Notes: a model not told the origin generated them from the sequence alone. Shown: positions 36,488 through 49,303, numbered from the stretch's first letter. The stretch: 64,000 nucleotides of DNA from Cavia porcellus (GCF_034190915.1 NW_026947491.1:22260101-22324100); one strand, 5' to 3'. Numbers and translations are program-made.

Positions 36488-37470
36488 GAAGGTTCACACT
36501 CAAATCCTGAGAACTTGAGCTCTTCCTGTAAAACCTCAGTGGAATTTGTTCCCTCAAATATCAACTCTGTCATCTCAAAAAAGACATTTAAATTACTACA
36601 TGTATGTTATATAATCACTTTACAATACATGTGTATGTTTATTGAATGGCCCAACATATACCACATAAAATACATCTGTGAATACAAGCATTCTTCTGTA
36701 ACACTCTACTGAAAGATGACATTTTTGGTGTAAAATTTTCATCTCATATAATACAGTGATGTCATCATGATGACTATAAAAATTTTCTATGTTGTTCTTG
36801 GTCTCCAGTTTCTTTGGAAATTTCTAATTTTTACCTCTTAACATTCTAGGAGTTCTACTTCTAAGACAACCATAACTGATAAAAAAAAAAAAGTTGCCTA
36901 CTTCAAACTATCAATATTGTCCCTGATTGAGCCTATGTTGTGGACATCCTAAACATGATTAATGATCGTTTTCATGATGAAAATGCTAAGATTCTCTTTA
37001 GTAGCTTCTCTAGCTTTCTAATGGAGGGCAATGTCAATTTTTTTACAAACTTTCTTCCAACTCTGACATGTTAAATATTTCATGAATATCCCTACTAACC
37101 CCAATAGACAAGCAACTAGAGAATGTGCTGGTGACTTACTAAAAATTAAATGTATAATATGAAAAAGGGGAAAATGGGTCAAAACTTTACATTTTTAAAA
37201 CTATAATTCAAAAGGTTCATAGCAGAACAGATAAGCTATCACTCAGCTGAAGACTCTGTAAAGCACACAAATTTTCTTTATTCTTGAAAATCTGTTTGTT
37301 ACAAAGATCATGTAAATCACTTGTACCTCCAAAATTTAAAAGGTAAAATGGCCTTTTATCTTTCTCAGTTTGCTTATGTGTATACCTCAAATACTGACAT
37401 GTATTATTGAGCACACATACTTCCCTCACTTGTCTTAGATATAGTTACACTGGAAAATTGTTTTTAAAAA
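36488..37470. other. Upstream of pseudogene C
   Basis: The first 100 bp match the intron just upstream of the KRAB-A exons of B (near 17.87 kb) and D (near 45.98 kb). No first exon or promoter like those of B and D is found for C. The rest shows no recognised feature. Confidence 0.45.
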
Positions 37471-37479
37471 CCAACTCTT

Positions 37480-39537
37480 CTTCCGGGAGAACATGGTGGA
37501 CAGATAGCAGCAGCTACGGAGGCTCTCTGAAAGACCCAGCTTAGAATTCTGGAATGGTGTGGAGTAAGGAATCATAAGCAAGAGGAGATATGCCCTGCTG
37601 ACCCAAGAATGAACTGGGCTGAGAGAAACCAACTGGGAATGCAATCCTGGTGCTATAACAGGAACAGAAAAGCCATAGTGTGGAAGCTGCAGCCCGCACC
37701 ATTGGAAGCCGTGATTTGGGTTTCCCACCACCACTGCTGCGTCTACATCGGCTCGGCAGGGAGAAAGACGCAAGAAAGCTCTGAGAAAGGGAATCGGTGA
37801 ACGGAGTTGAAAGCAGGACGGGCGGGGAGCTGTGCATTGACCTGCAGTGAGTGAGAGAAACTGGGACTCTTCCATGGTCTAGGAGACTCCAACAGAGGAC
37901 ATTCTGGGACCGGGCAGACTTGCGGGAACAGGGCGCTGCAGTGACTTCAGTCACATATCCCTCTCTCAAGTGGGATTGGTGAACAGTGCCTGGCCTATGT
38001 GATGCTGCTGGCTGAGACCCAGTAGGCTAGCACAACCCAGGTCCCAGCGCCTGAAGTTAGACTGACCTAGAGGGGCAAGCCTCACATAGGCTGCCTGGTC
38101 TGCAAATTCCTGGTGCGCAGCAATGGGCGGGAACACCTAGCCGGTGCAATTCAATCAGACTGTGGCCAACAGGGAATGAAGCTGGGCCTCCTATATACGC
38201 TTGCATATATAAGGAACAAAGAATATGGGAAGAGGCAGCAACAAGAAAGGGTCCTTGGCCCCCAATCCTGAGAAAGAGGCAATAGCAGACACAGCACCAA
38301 TAGATATAAAGCGCTATCTCCAGAGCCTCATGGACAAGTTCAGGAATGAAGTTATTAATGACCTGAAGCTAGACATAAGCAGAATAGTTAGAGAAATGCT
38401 AAGCACCAACCAAAAAAAAGATGGTGGAATGGAAGAACAGAAAAAGAGGGGAGAATTATTTGATGGAGAAAATAGAGAAAGCATAGAATACATGAAACAG
38501 GTTCAAAGAGATTACCAGGAAACTAAAAACTCTATCGAAAACTGGCATAACAGCTTGAAAGAAACTAAGGACAGATTATCTGAACTGGAGGGCAGAACTG
38601 TAATATCGGAGGATGAAATGAAAAACTTCTTAAAAATAAAGAAACAAACAGCAATAATACAAAGACTAGAAGATGATAAGAGAATCTATAACCTAAGAAT
38701 TAAGAACATAAAAGAAGAAGTAGGGACACAAACAAATGAACTACAAAAGCTACTCACAGAAATAATCCAGGAGAATTTTCCTAATTTAGCAAAAGGTAAA
38801 GATACTCAGTTGTATGAAGCATACAGGACCCCAGCCACCTACAACCCCAACAGAGCAACACCCAGGAATATAATAATTAAAATTCCAGAAATCCAATACA
38901 AGAACAGAATATTAAAAGCCGTCAGAGACAAGAAACAGATCTCTTACAAGGGAACACCCATCAGAATTACAGCAGACTTCTCTGCACAAACCATCAAATC
39001 ACGAACTGTTTTGTTCAATTTTATTATAACTGATGATATAGGCAATTCTATTAGAGATAGCGGGAGGCATTATGGTAACCATTGTTGATCACCTTGTATT
39101 ATGCTTTTACATTATCTATTATGTCCACCCTTTTGATTTGACTGACTCTGTTCTGTTATGTCACATTTGGTTCTACTCTCTTCCAAAAAAGTAATAAGAA
39201 CTGTGGGAGCAACAAAACCCAAAATGTGTAATTGTCATTATACAAAAGAGAGGAAAAGAAAGTGCTCTAAACGATATAACTGCATGTATATTTAAGTGTA
39301 TAAGACAGATAATGATATTACTGAATTTTGTTGGATCATTGAACAGAACTGTTTGCAATCTCACTGTTGGAATGTCCACTTTATAAGCTTTAATTTTGTA
39401 ACTTGAACAATTATTTCTAAGATGACAATATGTAATCCATTAACTAGTGATTTCCTACTGTTTATTTTTTTCTGTAAATCTGTATAACTTGTACCCTTTC
39501 TCTTTTTTTTTTCTCCTTAAATGAAATAAAAAAAACA
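37480..39537 (+). mobile_element. L1-derived element lacking ORF2 (HAL1-like or internally deleted)
   Basis: Starts near 37480 with an L1-like GC-rich 5' region (gggagaacatggtgga, a 'ggtggaggagg'-free leader of about 740 bp), has a long ORF1 at 38225, then passes directly into the T-rich part of the L1 3'UTR (from about 39000) and ends in aaataaaaaaaa. caactctt before the start and again after the A-rich end is a plausible target-site duplication. Neither ORF2 nor the ~120-bp GC-rich 3'UTR repeats are present. Confidence 0.75.
38225..39088 (+). CDS. L1 ORF1-like protein, C-terminus replaced
   Basis: 287-residue open frame of an L1 ORF1 protein, normally a trimeric RNA-binding chaperone of the L1 ribonucleoprotein. 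Residues about 1-50 form a basic, low-complexity start (MGRGSNKKGS). About 60-135 is Lys/Glu-rich and predicted coiled coil (EYMKQVQRDYQETKNSIENW). About 140-205 is the RRM-like part (YNLRIKNIKEE), and about 210-255 the C-terminal domain (RATPRNIIIKIPEIQYKNR, KGTPIRITADFSAQT). After SAQTIKSR the family sequence stops and about 28 residues come from 3'UTR sequence. The frame is otherwise open, implying a fairly young copy. The truncated C-terminal domain makes normal function doubtful. Confidence 0.8.
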   Translation: MGRGSNKKGSLAPNPEKEAIADTAPIDIKRYLQSLMDKFRNEVINDLKLDISRIVREMLSTNQKKDGGMEEQKKRGELFDGENRESIEYMKQVQRDYQETKNSIENWHNSLKETKDRLSELEGRTVISEDEMKNFLKIKKQTAIIQRLEDDKRIYNLRIKNIKEEVGTQTNELQKLLTEIIQENFPNLAKGKDTQLYEAYRTPATYNPNRATPRNIIIKIPEIQYKNRILKAVRDKKQISYKGTPIRITADFSAQTIKSRTVLFNFIITDDIGNSIRDSGRHYGNHC

Positions 39538-39539
39538 CA

Positions 39540-40272
39540 ACTCTTTCCTCTAATAAAAACTTATATACAGATGAAACTTACTTGACACATCCTGACACTT
39601 AAGGAACTGTGGGAAGAATAATGACAACTCTGGCTATTCCAAAATTCTAGGCCTGTACCCCCAAACCTGTCATTTCCAGACAAAAGAATTTCTATTCCAT
39701 GCAGTCCAAATATCAGATAGTAGTTACTGGATTATTTTCTCTAACAGAATAATATTTAAATATATATATATGTAAATACTCTCATGTATTATTCATAATA
39801 CACTATTCATACAAGAAACCAATACTTGACTGCTAATTCAATGCATGGCTGCCAATCAATCTCTTGAGAGAATAGATATTTTATTTTAAAAAATCAGTAC
39901 TTACACAAATCCCCACACTTAAACTTCCTAGGCAAAAATATTTTCTGGATATGCACTATGTGACAGCTACAGCAAAAACTCTTCAACCACACCTTAACTC
40001 ATTCCACTCAAAGTGTTCAAACTATGCACAGGTATTTTTAAGTATAACTCTGAACAGCTAATATAGATGAACAGTGATTTTTAAAAAGTTATAATATCTC
40101 TGGTCATTCGAGAGATGCAAATTTAAAACAACACTGATATTTCACCTCACTACAAAAATGCTTATCTGTTTTTGGGAACAATAATGTAACACAAAGTAAA
40201 ATTCATAATAAAGTGCTAAATACTTCATGTACCTTGTTGAACATAATGTACTTTAAAAATCTGTTTGTGTTA
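39540..40272. other. No recognisable feature
   Basis: AT-rich intergenic sequence between the L1-derived element and the cassette of gene D; nothing supportable seen. Confidence 0.4.
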
Positions 40273-40312
40273 GGGCTGGGAATTTAGCTCAGCAGCATAA
40301 GCGCCTGCCTGA
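40273..40312 (+). repeat. Truncated ID-like SINE at a duplication breakpoint
   Basis: Only the first 40 or so bases (ggctgggaatttagctcag to gcgcctgcctg) remain; the sequence then joins the D cassette (gagtgcgtggacagattata). Confidence 0.75.
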
Positions 40313-41290
40313 GTGCGTGGACAGATTATAATCCAATCTTGTAAATGCTTATATATTTTTGTATATCTCATTTGAACACCTCTTATGCATTGTGTATATC
40401 TCTAGTAAGCACTCTGATAACAGTATTACAGAGCATAATATACTTTATTAGTGAAAGCATGGTCTTCAGATGTGTGACAATCAGAATCTTGCAGAAATGT
40501 GGTTTATTTTTTGGTGTAAACTGTTGTTAAATTAGCACCAAACTAATGGTCAAAAAAACAAGCATGAAAAGTAAACTGTCGATTGTAGGAAAACAGATTT
40601 TATGTCACTCATAGTATTGACTTCAACATGAAAGCAAAATGGGTGAAATTATTTGCTTTATGTAATATATTTATGTTGAGATGTACACAGGTATCAAGTT
40701 AGGAAATAACACATAAAACACTTGCTAGTCTACAAATTGTCTATAAACAAAGGGACTTTAAAAAATACATACTCCCCTGTCTCTAAATGTGCATGTTTAT
40801 ATATACAACATGGAATTCAAAATTATCTCTTTGTATACACAATAGGGGTTGTATACACCAAGAAAATTACAATCAAATATAGTAGAAATTCCAATTTTAA
40901 AAGTTATTATTACAATTTAATTTTTTAGCAGCCTACACTTCATTATAGTAAGAAAACAAAATTAAAACTACATAAACACTAACCCTACTTGGAAGTGACA
41001 AATACATTTCATCATGTTATAAGATATATATTAAGTTCACAAAGATAATGGTTTATATAAAAATATATTACTTAAATAGTTTCTAATAAGACTAAAGATA
41101 TAGTTCAGTTACTTACAAGTGATTTATTAACACAGAAAAAGTACATACCAGGAGACCTCAACCTTTATCCTGGAGTGGAGTTTCAGAAAAACCCATGAAG
41201 AAATATTGACATCAAATTTTTCATATGTGTACAATACTCCACTACATGAGGAATTTTTGCCATTTCTCAAAATTGGTTTACATATAAAGG
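40313..41290 (-). other. Gene D 3' region
   Basis: Colinear with 31.7-32.2 and 62.2-63.0 kb. AATAAA (minus) at 41123-41128 is the likely poly(A) signal. The ERV LTR block found in the other cassettes is missing because the cassette ends at the SINE breakpoint at 40312. Confidence 0.55.
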
Positions 41291-41600
41291 GTCACTCTCC
41301 AGTGTGACTTCTTTCATGTTATTGACTTTTTAAAAAAAGTATTCACTGCATGTTTTCCCATTGTTCATACATATAGGGTTCCTCTCCAGTGTGGGGTCTA
41401 GGTGTACAAAATGAGTAACTAGCAAGTCTTTATTCACAGGACTCATATGCATATGGGTTTTCCTGTGTAAGAATTCTTTGTAGTGAATGCCTTCCCACAT
41501 TATTTGCACACATAGCATTTCACTGCAGTGTGACTTGTTTCATGATTTAGAGAACATTGGTATATAATGAATGCCTTCCCACGTTACCTACACACGTTTT
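41291..41600 (-). pseudogene. Decayed fingers beyond the gene D stop
   Basis: Finger remnants in the minus strand (LHRKTHMHMSPVNKDLLV, HLDPTLERNPICMN) colinear with the last fingers of gene A at 900-1040. They show that the ancestral array was longer than the present D protein. Confidence 0.7.
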
Positions 41601-43734
41601 CTAACCTGTATGACTTTTTTCATGTAGTTTATGATAATATTTTGTAGTAAATGCTTTTCCACAATGCATGCACACATAAGGTTTCTCTCCAGAGTGAATT
41701 CTTTCATGAATTTGACAATATTGGCGTGTAGTGAATGCCTTCCCACATTGCTTGCACATGTAAGGTTTCTCCCCACTGTGAATTTTTTCGTGTCTTTTAT
41801 AATTACTCCTTTCAGTGAATGCCTTCCCACAGTGCTTGCACACATAATACTTTTTCCCAGTGTGCGTACTTTCATGTATTTGACAAGACTGGTGTGTAGT
41901 GAATGCCTTCCCACATTGCTTGCATACAAAAGGTTTCTCCCCAGTGTGAATTCTTTCATGTACTTGACAATAATGGCGTGTACTGAATGCCTTCCCACAC
42001 TGCTTGCACACATAAGGTTTCTCTCCAGTGTGAGTTCTCTCATGTCTTTTGTAATTACTCTTTTGAATGAATGCTTTTCCACATTGTTTACACACATAAG
42101 GTTTTTTCCCAGTGTGTGTACATTCATGTTCTTGACAAGATTTGTGTGTAGTGAATGCTTTCCCACATTGCTTGCACATGTAAGGTTTCTTCCCAGTATG
42201 AATTCTTTCATGTCTATGACAAGACTGGTGTGTGGTGAATGTCTTCCCACACTGCTTGCACATGTAACATTTCTCCCCAGTGTGAGTTCTTTCATGTATT
42301 TGACAAGATTGTTTGGTAGCAAATGCCTTCCCACATTGCTTGCACACATAAGGTTTCATCCCGGTGTGTGTACTGCCATGCACTTGACAAGATTGGTGTG
42401 TATTGAATGCCTTCCCACATTGCTTGCACACATAAGGTTTCTCTCCAGTGTGAGTTCTTTCATGTATTTGACAAGACTGATGTGTTGTGAATGCCTTTCC
42501 ACAGTGCTTGCACATATAGGGTTTCTGCCCAGTGTGAATTTTTTCATGTATTTTGGTATAAGTCTTTGTAGTAAATGTTTTTCCACATTGCTTGCACATG
42601 TAAGGTTTTACCCCACTGTGAGTTCTCTCATGTACTTGACAAGACTGCTGTGTAGTGAATGCCTTTCCACACTGTTTGCATACATAAGGTTTCTTACCAG
42701 TGTGTGTACTTTCATGTATTTGACAAGACTGGTGTGTAGTAAATGTCTTTCCACATTGCTTGCACATATAAGGTTTCTCCCCAGTGTGAGTTCTTTCATG
42801 AATTTGACAAGATTGGCGTGTAATGAATGCCATCCCACAGTGCTTGCATATATAATTTTTCTCCCCTGTATGAAACTTTTCATGTATATTCGAATAAGTC
42901 TTTGTAGTAAATGCTTTCCCACAATGCTTGCACACATAAGGTTTCTTTGCACTGTGATTTCTTTCATGTATTTGACAATAACTGTGTCTGGTGAAAGCTT
43001 TACCACACGTTTTACACATATAAGGTTTCTCAGCAGTATGAGTACTTTCATGGCTTCGACACTGGGTGTATCTGCTGAATGATTTCCCACATTGCTTATA
43101 TATATAGGGTTTCACCCCATTGTGAATTCTTTCATGTCTTTGGCAACAACTTTGCGTGTGGAATGTTTTTCCACACTGCTTACACACATAGAGTTTCTCC
43201 TCCTTGTGATTCCTTTCAAGTGATTTAGAACTTTGAGTACTGAAGTTTTTTCTGTATTGCTTGCATATATATAGTTTCTTTCCAGTGTGAATACTTTCTT
43301 GAATTTGAAAACCACTGTGGGTGGTGGAGGCTTTCACACTTTTATGACCTATCTTGGTCTTCTTTCTAGGCTGAGTTCTTTCACTAAGTTCAGAGTAGCA
43401 TTTCATGCATTGCTCATAATGATAGGTTTTCTCTCCATCCTTTGTCCTTGCATGCTTCTCAAATGGCTGGAGATCACTGCAGGATTTTCTGTGTTCATTA
43501 CATTTATTCAGCTTGTCATCAAATCCCAAATACTCATGTGGCTTCTCTCCAGTATGAGGTAAGATTAGTACTTTTAATGATAAATGCCCAATCAGGGAGT
43601 CTCTCCAAACAAGATCTCTGGCTGGCTTTAAAGCAGCTTTTTTCATGTTCACATTAGCTTCTGATGCGTGAAGAAATGTGTTTTTATGTTGACTAAATGT
43701 TTTATATTGATAGTATTTTGCTACCTCTTCATTT
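41601..43734 (-). CDS. Gene D, C2H2 zinc-finger exon
   Basis: Finger exon of the largest KZFP here, predicted to be a nuclear DNA-binding repressor. The acceptor ttctttatag precedes 43734 and the join gives R-NEEVAKYYQYK; open frame upstream of this is intron. A spacer of about 170 residues is followed by one eroded finger (CKQYRKNF) and about 19 tandem 28-residue fingers, one with Cys changed to Tyr (IYKQCGKSF near 43100). Many helices are the same or nearly so: TTHQSCQ in at least three fingers, with NTHQSCQ, TTHKSCQ, TTQQSCQ and ATKQSCQ variants. Linkers vary (TGKKPY, SGVKPY, TGQKPY, TGMKPY). The stop TAG at 41601-41603 falls just after HTG of the last finger, where the ancestral array continued. 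All exons are intact, so it is probably expressed. Confidence 0.93.
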
Positions 43735-44687
43735 CTATAAAGAAACAAAATATCAATCACAATATAAAGGTTTCCATATCAATAATTTACCAAGACAAGT
43801 TCTGGCATGATATCTGCTAAGAAACTTTCTGAATGCATAGGGTAAATACCCTGGAGGATGCCTCCAAAAGCACATTCCCCAGAAGATGGTATTCATTTGG
43901 CAATTTTAAGTGGGTATACATTTGTAATACTTGAGGTCTAGCTTCATTTAAGTCATTGAAATATATGTGTATCACACATTTATCATTTTTGACATTTTTC
44001 CCCATGATTCTCCCCTTCTATCTCTTAAAATTATACCCTAATTTGTATTTTAGTACCTCATATAAAAGGAAACATTTGATAACTCACTTTCTGTTTCTGA
44101 TTTAGATCACTGAACATTTTAAGGCAGAGTCCCATCTTTCTTTCTTTTTTTTTTTTTTTTTTTTTTTTTTTTGCCAGAAGATAGGATATTCTCATTCTTT
44201 TTTAGCTGAGTACATGTAGCAGATATTTTTTTTCCCAGTGGTGAGAATTTAACAAGGGTCTGAGCAATAAAATACATTTCTAGCTTTTAAGTTACTTATA
44301 TTGAGAGAGATTCTCATTGCTCATTCATTTGGTCAGGGTGAATCACATGTTGTCGTCCTGCTGCTCAGCTTCCCAGAGTGCTGGGATTATCAGAAGCACC
44401 ATCATGCTGAGCCAACCCCACATTCTCCTTTCCCATGCAAACAGTGCTTCACACCTAGGCTGTTACCAGAGCTTAGGTGTTGTGCATTATGTCCAGAACT
44501 TAGCTGTTGTGAAAATCCATGGATACTCTGCTTTGGGCATAAGTACATAGACATCACTGAGATATAATATTTTTAAATCCTTCCTTTCAGAATATACATA
44601 GGGAGTTTTTCCTATGTATATAATATAAAGCAAACTTTATATTTTTAGTTTTTAAGACATCTGTATATGGAATATAAAACTGATTGG

Positions 44688-44799
44688 TTTTTTTTTTTCA
44701 ATTTTTTCTTTTTCTCTTTTTATTGGTACCGGGGATCGAACTCACAACCGCCTGCTTGCAAGGAAGGTGCTTATACCGCTGAGCTAAATCCCCAGCCCC
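44688..44799 (-). repeat. tRNA-derived ID-like SINE, young cohort
   Basis: Reversed copy; aaaactgattg / aaaactcattg flank it. Confidence 0.9.
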
Positions 44800-45214
44800 T
44801 AAAACTCATTGTTTTATGTTCCTTCTACATGAGGATGCATAACAAGAATTTTACAACATAAACACACATAATTCTTGGAAGTTGTTTTCATATATCTATT
44901 AATATACTAGAAATTATATGGATTTTGAACCCATATGAATTGCTTCCAGGTTAGCAATTTGTTTAGATAACATATACCCGATATTCATATATATACATAG
45001 ACAAAGACCATGAAGATGAGTTCTTGTCAAAGTTCAAGATGTATTCTTTTCACATATGCCTATATACAACATCTAAATGAAATTTCATAAGTTTTTATGA
45101 TGTTAATCATGAATTTTTTGGTACCAATGCAATAGTGTCTCTAGTTATATAATGTCACCTCTAAGTTTCCTGTATTGAAATAGTTCTACATTCAAGTATA
45201 AGACTATATAAAAC

Positions 45215-45385
45215 CTGTCTCAAGCTTGCCCATCTTTATGGCAAAGTACTATCCATTGTATAAAAACCCCAGATCTTCATTATCCATTCACAAGTCAAAG
45301 GAAATTTGGGCTATTTTCAAGATGTATCTATTATATACTGTGCCTGTATCAATGTGAGTGTATATATATCACTGTCATATAAAAA
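45215..45385. repeat. ~165-bp direct repeat, copy 1
   Basis: Closely matches 46493-46660 (gtactatccattgtataaaa, cattcacaagtcaaagga). Wording resembles an antisense L1 3' end. Confidence 0.7.
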
Positions 45386-45530
45386 CCTATATGTATGCAT
45401 GTAGGAAAAACTTTTGTAAAATTAAATAAATTTATACATGGTATGACTATACGTGGTAGTTTCCCTGTAATATATCAACTCTCTGATCAACACTTGAGAA
45501 ATATTCCTTTTTCTTATGAATGCAAATTAC

Positions 45531-45591
45531 CTTAGAGTTCTTGGGCAATTTTTGTATTCTTCTTCAATTTGTTGGTTATTCCAAGTCCCTC
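45531..45591 (-). CDS. Gene D, KRAB second (b/C-type) exon
   Basis: 61 bp, acceptor acaatttag and donor gtaattt on the minus strand. Phase 1 in, phase 2 out. Reads GGTWNNQQIEEEYKNCPRTL then R. The same size and phase as in B and C. Confidence 0.85.
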
Positions 45592-45712
45592 CTAAATTGT
45601 AGCCATTGAAATACAAAAAGTCACCATATCAGTATGTAACAATCACTGGATGTCAGATTCATGGAATAATATAAACATGCTTGAGATATTTTCAAAAAGA
45701 TTTCATATACTA

Positions 45713-45907
<195 letters not shown>

Positions 45908-46349
45908 CTAAAGAATCACATGTGTATTTCCTGAAAAAAGATTCACACTCATAGCCTGACAGCCTGCACTCCTCTTATAAAAGCTGAACTGAGATTGCTC
46001 CTTCAAATATAAACTCCATGTCTTTGTCACCAAACCCAGGTGAATAGTTTCACACACAATTCTGAAGATGGCACAACAGAAGCCCTGGTTTCCTGGCAGG
46101 CTCACAGGAAACATGTCTGTGTGTTGCTGCCAAAGCAGAGTTCAAGGAGCAGCCTACAAATCACCATTCGCAAAAAGAGGCTAGACAAATATCTAATGAA
46201 GAATTGCAACAGACCATAGATTATACCACTTTTCAAATCTGATTACTCGTAGAATTAAATCATTCATCCTAGTATTGTTCAGAGGCAGCATTTTGAAATC
46301 TGAATCATTTTTCAGAAAAAAACCTTAATAAACATTAACATATATGCAT

Positions 46350-46760
46350 TTTTGCCCATATTTACACTTCGCATTTTTGCCTGTATTTACACATCTCATT
46401 TTTCACTTGAGAAATCATGATATTTACATGTGAGCCCAATTTGTTTCACTTGACAGTGTGACCTCAAAGTCCACCCACATTAGATAGAAATGTCTCAAGC
46501 TTGTCCATCTTTACAGCAAAGTACTATCCATTGTATAAAAACACCAGATCTTCATTATCCATTCACAAGTCAAAGGAGATGTGGGCTATTTTCAAGATAT
46601 ACCTATTACATACTGTGCCTGTATAAATATGAGTGTATAAATATCATTGTCATATGAAGTTTTTAATTTTGGGGGGCAAGAACAAGAAAAACAATTGCTG
46701 GATCAAATGCATTCTCTAGGTTTGTTTTTTGAGAAATCTGCAAAGAAAATGTTTCAATAA
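46350..46760 (-). mobile_element. Old L1 3' fragment, antisense, with direct repeat copy 2
   Basis: L1 3'-end-like wording (cagtgtgacctcaaagtcca, agtactatccattgtataa). The part at 46493-46660 duplicates 45.22-45.39 kb. Confidence 0.5.
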
Positions 46761-47225
46761 ATGGGGGGCGGGGAAATGGACAGGTAGGGGAAGGAAAGAA
46801 GGTACAAGACAAAAATAGAAGCAAAAAAAGACGACAGTTTTAAAAATAAAGAGGGGAAAAGTGTTTAATAGTAAGGGAGGAGAGTTGGTGAAAAAGAAGC
46901 AAGATACAATATGTCTAATTATGAATTCCCAAGATAAATGTCATTACTATGTATACCTAAAACCTATTGATAAAAAAGAAAAAGAATTTCTACAAATAAT
47001 ATTAACATGCTAATAAAAAAAGCAGTATTCCTGTAGAAATTCTATGGGAAAAAAATGAAAAAGAAAATAGGGGTAGTGCGGCATAGTATGATGTTGTATT
47101 CAGATTATAAGAAATCCTACCACTGTTTCTGTGAGATTAATAAAGGGAAGGATGTGAACATATTAAACACATTAAAAATGAAGATATCACAAAGTAATTA
47201 GGCATTAATTACAAAGGGAAACTTC

Positions 47226-47345
47226 AGCCAGGTGTGCCGGTACAAGGCTGTAATCCTAGCACTTGGGAGGTTGATGCAGGAAGACTTCCAGGAGTGTCAT
47301 GATGGCCAGGATTTCACAGTCCAGCCCAAGCCAGAAGGTAACCTC
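47226..47345 (+). repeat. B1-like SINE
   Basis: Forward 7SL-type copy (gccaggtgtgccggtacaag, taatcctagcacttgggagg). Confidence 0.75.
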
Positions 47346-47362
47346 AAGGCCAGTAAAGGTTT

Positions 47363-47445
47363 ATTGTATTTTTTTAACTGAGATGAAACTCATGACCTTG
47401 TGCTTGTCACACAGGCACTGTGCCACTGAGTCATATCCCCAGCCA
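47363..47445 (-). repeat. tRNA-derived ID-like SINE, older cohort
   Basis: Reversed, diverged copy (gagatgaaactcatgacctt, gagtcatatccccagcc). Confidence 0.7.
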
Positions 47446-47456
47446 TAATCAACCCT

Positions 47457-47550
47457 CTTTTTTCTTTGTGGAGGAGGTACCGGAAATGTGACTCAGGCCC
47501 CTGTGTTTGCCAGGTAGCAACTGTGCCTGCTGAGCTATACCCCCAGCCCC
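47457..47550 (-). repeat. tRNA-derived ID-like SINE, older cohort
   Basis: Second reversed, diverged copy next to the previous one (gaggtaccggaaatgtgact, gagctatacccccagcccc). Confidence 0.7.
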
Positions 47551-48017
47551 AATAAGTCAAGTTTTACAGTGAGACTCTTTTTGAACTAACTCCACAAAAG
47601 GAAAACAAAGAAAATATTGTATCACTTACAAGTCACTCCTTTGTTCTGTTTGAAAAATTTCAACTGCAAAGTATACCAGAAGACTGAAAATATTCAGCAC
47701 CTCCTGTGCAAGATGATACCTTGCATACTATACTGAAAATACGTATGTTACATCTTTTGTGATTAGTAGAGAGAATAACAAAATGGATCTCAGAAAAGAA
47801 AGGCAGTCTTCTGCAGTTCCACATGTAAATAGAATAGTGATTAATGATGCAGCTAGTGTTAAACACATCCAATAGTAATGACACTTTTTTATTTATGCTT
47901 ACAGAGAAATAGGTATGTACCTGGAAATCTAAATTGTATCCTCTTCTATTTTATGTACATTAAGTTACATCCTGAAAAGGGAAAGATAAATTCCAATGCC
48001 TTAGAATGTTACAGTGA

Positions 48018-48110
48018 GGGGCTGGGGATTTAGCTCAGCCATATAAGCGCCTGCCTTGAAAGCAGGCAGTCTTGAGTTCGATGCCTGGTACTGATAAAAA
48101 CGAAAAAGAC

Positions 48111-48140
<30 letters not shown>
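48018..48140 (+). repeat. tRNA-derived ID-like SINE, young cohort
   Basis: Forward copy with a long A tail; agaatgttacagtga duplicated on both sides. Confidence 0.92.
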
Positions 48141-48143
<3 letters not shown>

Positions 48144-49178
48144 ATGTTACAGTGAAATAAATTTTAGATATGACAACAAAGACTTTCCTCAGTGAATGGT
48201 AGCCATCAGTTGAAGTCTAGGAAAACAATAGCAGATAAGCAAAACAAGACTAGCATATTAGCTTTGTGTAGAATGCAAATATTTTGTATAAAGAATAAAG
48301 ATCAATGAACACAAATCCATAAAATATGCAAGACATATCACTCAAAAGAAACATTGAATATAAAACAATACCAAATCTGCAAAGTATCAAGAAAAAGTGA
48401 GGTGTGGAAGAATTCAGTAGGACTTCTACAAGGTGAGAGAACCGACTGATAGCACTACACACTCATCTCTTTTCCATTCAAGTCTGCCAAAAGCAATGGA
48501 ACAGTGACTTTGTTCTAATTTCCAGAGAATACATTGTGTTATTATTGTTGTAGATGGATGTGATTATTGTTAAGTAAACTTGAAAAATATTGAACCTCGT
48601 TACCAATAGTATTGATGAGAAAGTACTTTTTCCTTGATTAAGACATCAGCATGTGTGAATGAGACAAATAAAAAGTCCCAGAATTTCCCTGTGCAACTTG
48701 TATAATACTTATCAAAAATTACATGAAAAGAAATGAACCAAAATTATTCATGGAAAATCACACTTGGTAAACTGAGGAAAAGTTGCCAAAGAATGAGACT
48801 GGTCAAAAATAAGGTAGGCAAAGTTTGAATCAGGTAGGGAATTTATCACATGCATACTCTCATCCTCTGCCCAAAGCCCAATTATGATATGTTTTAAACA
48901 CACCAAGGATAATTTATACTTATTATCAATAAAATTCACTTAATTTGATGTAAAATATGTAGGTAAAATGACCAATAATAATGGTCATATTCATTTACAT
49001 ATTTGTTTGCCTTTAAACATGAACTGCTGTACAAATGCTGAAATTTTTTATCATCTGCATACCAGTATTTTTTTCTTATCCTAGCAAAATTATTAGTTCA
49101 CTATCATGTGTAGAAAAAATGACCAGTAACATATTAAACATATTAAACATATAATAGATAATAAATAACATAAACCAT

Positions 49179-49193
49179 CTTTCTTTCTTTCTT

Positions 49194-49224
<31 letters not shown>

Positions 49225-49303
49225 GTTTGGTACTGGGGATCGAACTCATGGCCTTGTGATTCCCAGGCAGGCACTTGTGCCCTAGAGCTAAATGTCCATC
49301 CCA
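49179..49303 (-). repeat. tRNA-derived ID-like SINE, older cohort
   Basis: Reversed copy with (CTTT)n and a long T tract, older body (ggccttgtgattcccaggca). Confidence 0.85.

Larger units (their letters stand above)
43735..45530 (-). other. Gene D intron before the finger exon
   Basis: Paralogous to the B and C introns. Contains a T tract at 44148-44172, a 7SL-like SINE remnant at about 44.30-44.42 kb, a young SINE at 44688-44799, and an L1-like segment at 45.21-45.42 kb that is repeated at 46.49-46.66 kb. Confidence 0.5.

Noticed and set aside
41631..43082. Long antisense open frame (483 codons) opposite the gene D fingers
   Set aside because: The 84-nt finger repeat keeps other frames open over its whole length; the same happens opposite B (20889-21830) and E. 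The reading is a periodic low-diversity peptide with no family support.
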